From positions 108,364-172,363 of the forward strand of contig NZ_NADJ01000016.1 in assembly GCF_002196705.1 (NCBI RefSeq): a stretch of 64,000 bases of DNA. Reading direction: 5' to 3'. Shown in pieces: positions 61,596 through 64,000 of this stretch. Below the pieces are notes generated by a model. The model had not been told where the DNA came from and did no database searches. It saw nothing but the letters and a program-made list of their open reading frames with translations. The DNA comes from Desulfosporosinus sp. FKB (GTDB taxonomy: Bacteria > Bacillota > Desulfitobacteriia > Desulfitobacteriales > Desulfitobacteriaceae). The number at the start of each line of letters is the position of its first letter. Within the stretch, counting starts at the first letter, position 1. The position numbers were made by a program, and so were the translations under genes.

Positions 61596-61727
61596 TCAGC
61601 GTTTACGCTTACCGCACCGGCGAAAAAAAGCCACCCGCCGATGCGCGGATGGTTTGAGCGACGTTGGTTTAATTTTCTCAGGAATCGGTTCTTTTTTATG
61701 CAGATGTTTTGATTGAAGTTTCTGCAT
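61596..61727 (-). CDS. Small basic protein, 43 aa
   Basis: An ATG at 61727 behind AAGGAGGG opens MQKLQSKHLHKKEPIPEK and ends FFRRCGKRKR. It lies between the relaxase and primase genes, 18 bases after the relaxase stop. It is very basic, so nucleic-acid binding is possible. No family is recognised. Confidence 0.55.
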   Translation of the reverse strand: MQKLQSKHLHKKEPIPEKIKPTSLKPSAHRRVAFFRRCGKRKR

Positions 61728-61745
61728 GGGGAGCCCTCCTTTTAA

Positions 61746-64000
61746 TTAGGTTATTTGCCTGAATTCGTGATCGTCCGGTGCATGTCCTTGGGCGATCTTC
61801 TTCTCGCGTATCTTTCGGCGCAGCTTGCTGTCCGTCTGCATGCCGGTACCACCGGAAAGTCTTTGCTGTTCATCCCGGAAAATCCGGCTCAGGTGATGCA
61901 GGAGCCTTGTCGCCGCAAGGAACAGAAACGGATTACTGAAAGAGTCCATATGGTCAAGAAAATACCGCGCATAAACATTACCCTGTTCAGCAGACAAGGT
62001 AAACCAGCGTACTGCGACTTCACGGTCACAGGGAACATCTTCGCCGATAAGGAATAGCTTGCCGAGAGCATATTGTGCATACTGATTGCCCTGCTCCGCG
62101 GATGCGGTCAGCCATTCGACAGCTGTTTCTACATCCTTGGGTACATCCTGTCCCCTTAGGAAGAGTTTTCCAAGCTGAAACTGAGCGAATGAATTGTTCT
62201 GCTCTGCTGCTTTCGTGAACAGCTCCACCGCTTTTGCAATATCCTTCTTCACATGACTGCCGTCACGATAAAGCTTGCCCAGGGCAAATTGAGCAGGGCT
62301 GCTGCCGTTATCCGCAGCCTTGGTCAGCCACAGGACAGCTTTCTCTGAATTTCTGTGTCCTCTGTTCTCGTCGAGATAAACCCTGCCCAGCATATACTGA
62401 GCATGGACATTGCCGAGGCGAGCGGCTTTTTCAAAATATCCGATAGCCGCATCCAGGTCCTTTTCCGTTCCGGTTCCGGTATAGAGCATCTGCCCAAGAC
62501 GGTATTGGAGCCTATCGTCATGACTTTGTTCCTCCAGACGCTTAAAGCCGTAAAAGGCTTTCTCAAAATTGAGCTCCGCTTCCTCGGCGTCCTTCTCTGT
62601 ACCGATACCGTCCCGATACATTTTCGCCAGCTCGTAATAAGCATATGGAACGCGCTGGGCGGCAGATTTACCGTAGAGCCGGAACGCCACTTCATAGTCC
62701 TGTTCCACGCCCTGCCCCCGGCAGTACAGACCGGCAAGAGAATATTGAGCATATTTGTGATTTCGGGAAGCCGCCATTTCAAACCATCCTGCCGCTTCCA
62801 CATAATCCTGTTCCGTACCGAGCCCAGCCGCGTGCATTTTACCGATGCGGTATTCCACATACCGGCTTTCTTTATTTGCTTCAATGTCCAGGAATGCTGA
62901 GAGGGCTTTTTCGTACCAGGCAAATGCGGTTTCTGCATTCATATCCACACCGAGACCGTCAGCGTACATCCTGCCTAGGTCATGCATGGCTAGAGCATTC
63001 CCGCCCTCTGCTTCCTCCAAAAACAAGCGAAGGGCCCGCTCAAAGTCAGGCTCCGCCTCATCGCTGCCATAGAGAAAGGCACGGGCCTCCATATATCGAT
63101 CACTCCACTCGATGTACGATTTGCCGGAGTCAGTCTCATCCGAATCCTGACGGGGTGAACCCTCCGAAGCTGAAGACGGTATATCCTCACTGTCCTCCGG
63201 CGCTTCATCCTCGACTGGCATGTATTCATCCCCCAGCATCACGGAAATGGATTCTTCGGCTTCTTGAAGCAGTTCGTCTGCCGGATTATCCCCCTCAAAG
63301 GTGAAATGGTGACCGCCAATGTTCATTGCTTCTGCGATCACCATATTCCTAATATTCTTAAATTCTTTCTGCTGCGATAACGGAACAGGATCGGGGAGCT
63401 TATCCGTATATGTGCGCAGCACCTCGCTGCGAAGCTCTGACCATTTTACATAGGCCTCCGCCACACGCGCATCCTTTGCCAGCTCATCCACGACCTGATT
63501 CACGATGGCCTTCAAGGGTGCTTTGAGATAGCCGTATTGTTTTTTACCGGATGTATGCCTGAGACGCTCTGCCAGATGTGAGAGCAGACTTTCAATGATA
63601 CCGCTTTCACACACACCGCTCATTCTGCCGATGATTTCTTTCAGGGCTTCATGGCTCTGTTCATAAAGCGTATTTCTCTGTGCGGTCTGCTCTGCATAAA
63701 TCTGAATGAGATCCTGTTGAAAGATCTCCCTAGCCAGGGTGCTTCGCATCTTTTCGATGGCGGGCTTGGTGACATACCCTTCACGGGGATTCACTGAGTA
63801 CACCAGCATGTGGCAGTGAGGATGATGCCCTTCGTTATGAAAGGCCGCATACCAGCGAAGGTTTTCCGGTGCAATCTTCATCTGCTCGGCAAAGATATTC
63901 CGCTGTTTGCGGATGAGTGCCATCCACGCAGCGGCATTGTCATATCCCAATCGGGCGGCGTCCTCCCGCCGCAGAGAAATGATGGGCGTCCACACATTAC
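61746..64000 (-). CDS. MobP3-like relaxase with C-terminal Sel1 repeats (5' end outside the window)
   Basis: The relaxase part has the metal motif WYAAFHNEGHHPHCHMLVYS (HxH in the HUH style) and follows with RNTLYEQSHEALKEII. After an acidic linker come about eleven Sel1/TPR-like repeats of 36 residues such as ALAMHDLGRMYADGLGVD, KYAQYSLAGLYCRGQGVE and QYAQYALGKLFLIGEDVP, to residue 700. The frame stays open to the right edge, so more N-terminal sequence is missing. It nicks DNA at oriT; the repeats may bind partner proteins. Confidence 0.93.
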   Translation of the reverse strand, partial: NVWTPIISLRREDAARLGYDNAAAWMALIRKQRNIFAEQMKIAPENLRWYAAFHNEGHHPHCHMLVYSVNPREGYVTKPAIEKMRSTLAREIFQQDLIQIYAEQTAQRNTLYEQSHEALKEIIGRMSGVCESGIIESLLSHLAERLRHTSGKKQYGYLKAPLKAIVNQVVDELAKDARVAEAYVKWSELRSEVLRTYTDKLPDPVPLSQQKEFKNIRNMVIAEAMNIGGHHFTFEGDNPADELLQEAEESISVMLGDEYMPVEDEAPEDSEDIPSSASEGSPRQDSDETDSGKSYIEWSDRYMEARAFLYGSDEAEPDFERALRLFLEEAEGGNALAMHDLGRMYADGLGVDMNAETAFAWYEKALSAFLDIEANKESRYVEYRIGKMHAAGLGTEQDYVEAAGWFEMAASRNHKYAQYSLAGLYCRGQGVEQDYEVAFRLYGKSAAQRVPYAYYELAKMYRDGIGTEKDAEEAELNFEKAFYGFKRLEEQSHDDRLQYRLGQMLYTGTGTEKDLDAAIGYFEKAARLGNVHAQYMLGRVYLDENRGHRNSEKAVLWLTKAADNGSSPAQFALGKLYRDGSHVKKDIAKAVELFTKAAEQNNSFAQFQLGKLFLRGQDVPKDVETAVEWLTASAEQGNQYAQYALGKLFLIGEDVPCDREVAVRWFTLSAEQGNVYARYFLDHMDSFSNPFLFLAATRLLHHLSRIFRDEQQRLSGGTGMQTDSKLRRKIREKKIAQGHAPDDHEFRQIT

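Noticed and set aside
62200..63000. Periodic DNA pattern as a tandem repeat array
   Set aside because: The period of about 108 bases is that of the coding Sel1 repeats.
62355..63304. Plus-strand open frames across the relaxase C-terminus
   Set aside because: They mirror the periodic Sel1 repeats of the minus-strand gene.

Overview
The window (64 kb, no rRNA, tRNA or CRISPR seen) looks like a chromosome segment of an anaerobic, spore-former-type Firmicute, most like Desulfosporosinus/Desulfitobacterium (Peptococcaceae). This is an inference from clostridial-style ribosome binding sites, a Tat-exported molybdoenzyme with an NrfD partner, a multiheme cytochrome c, a split cytochrome b6/subunit IV plus Rieske complex, and many small Cys-rich redox proteins. 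It is not a database identification.

Layout. (1) 1-6.0 kb: end of a Tn1549-like conjugative/mobilizable element: serine recombinase, SHOCT-like protein, degenerate recombinase, sigma-like factor, zinc ribbon, XRE/ImmA pair, and a decayed helicase. (2) 6.1-8.7 kb: arsR-acr3-arsC operon and a second ArsR. (3) 8.8-23 kb, all on the minus strand: a respiratory island. In transcription order it holds a Fe-S subunit, an NrfD subunit, a Mo-bisPGD catalytic subunit, a TorD-like chaperone, a rhodanese lipoprotein, a YeeE/YedE sulfur transporter, a multiheme cytochrome c, a PhnD-like lipoprotein, a histidine kinase, a NarL-type regulator, a Rieske protein, cytochrome b6 and subunit IV. The gene set suggests reduction of a sulfur oxyanion such as tetrathionate or thiosulfate. 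A candidate Moco riboswitch lies in its leader. (4) 23.3-31.8 kb: a molybdenum-cofactor and Tat module (tatA, moeA, a polyferredoxin, mobA and a MoeA-like gene) bounded by two near-identical tatA copies. The MoeA-like gene has its own Moco riboswitch and terminator, but is broken by a frameshift and by an IS256-family element with a 9-bp target duplication. An IS4-family element sits just upstream. (5) 32-36 kb, plus strand: AhpD-like protein, DGC-domain protein, MFS exporter, frameshifted ArsR-type gene, His-rich CDF metal exporter. (6) 36-46 kb, minus strand: cysteine desulfurase with DUF3343 and two half-permeases; a thioredoxin-like, ArsP/YraQ-like permease, ArsR, CopZ-N-like, YnfA, DGC operon; and arsR-arsD-arsA. 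(7) 46-53 kb: CcdA-like protein with a thioredoxin, a DUF2680 protein, lipoate-protein ligase with an MFS transporter, and a chemoreceptor with a shrunken sensor domain. (8) 53.4-57.6 kb: a tight seven-gene operon: dihydrolipoamide dehydrogenase, HdrA-N-like protein, ferredoxin, DGC-GcvH fusion, two DGC proteins, ferredoxin. (9) 58-64 kb: conjugation genes (HTH protein, VirD4/TraG, DUF3991/TOPRIM primase, relaxase with Sel1 repeats).

How the genes fit together. The respiratory island needs Moco and Tat export, and both are supplied next to it under apparent Moco-riboswitch control. The second half of the window is dominated by thiol, metalloid and heavy-metal handling. The strongest candidate for an undescribed system is region 8: a lipoyl carrier protein fused to a DGC domain, coded with a lipoamide dehydrogenase, a free-standing HdrA-N domain and ferredoxins, with a lipoate ligase 3.3 kb away. 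It resembles a lipoate-based redox or sulfur-trafficking pathway but is not a known pyruvate, glycine-cleavage or sHdr operon. The conjugation and recombination modules at the two ends lie in the same orientation, so the 52 kb between them could be cargo of one large element.
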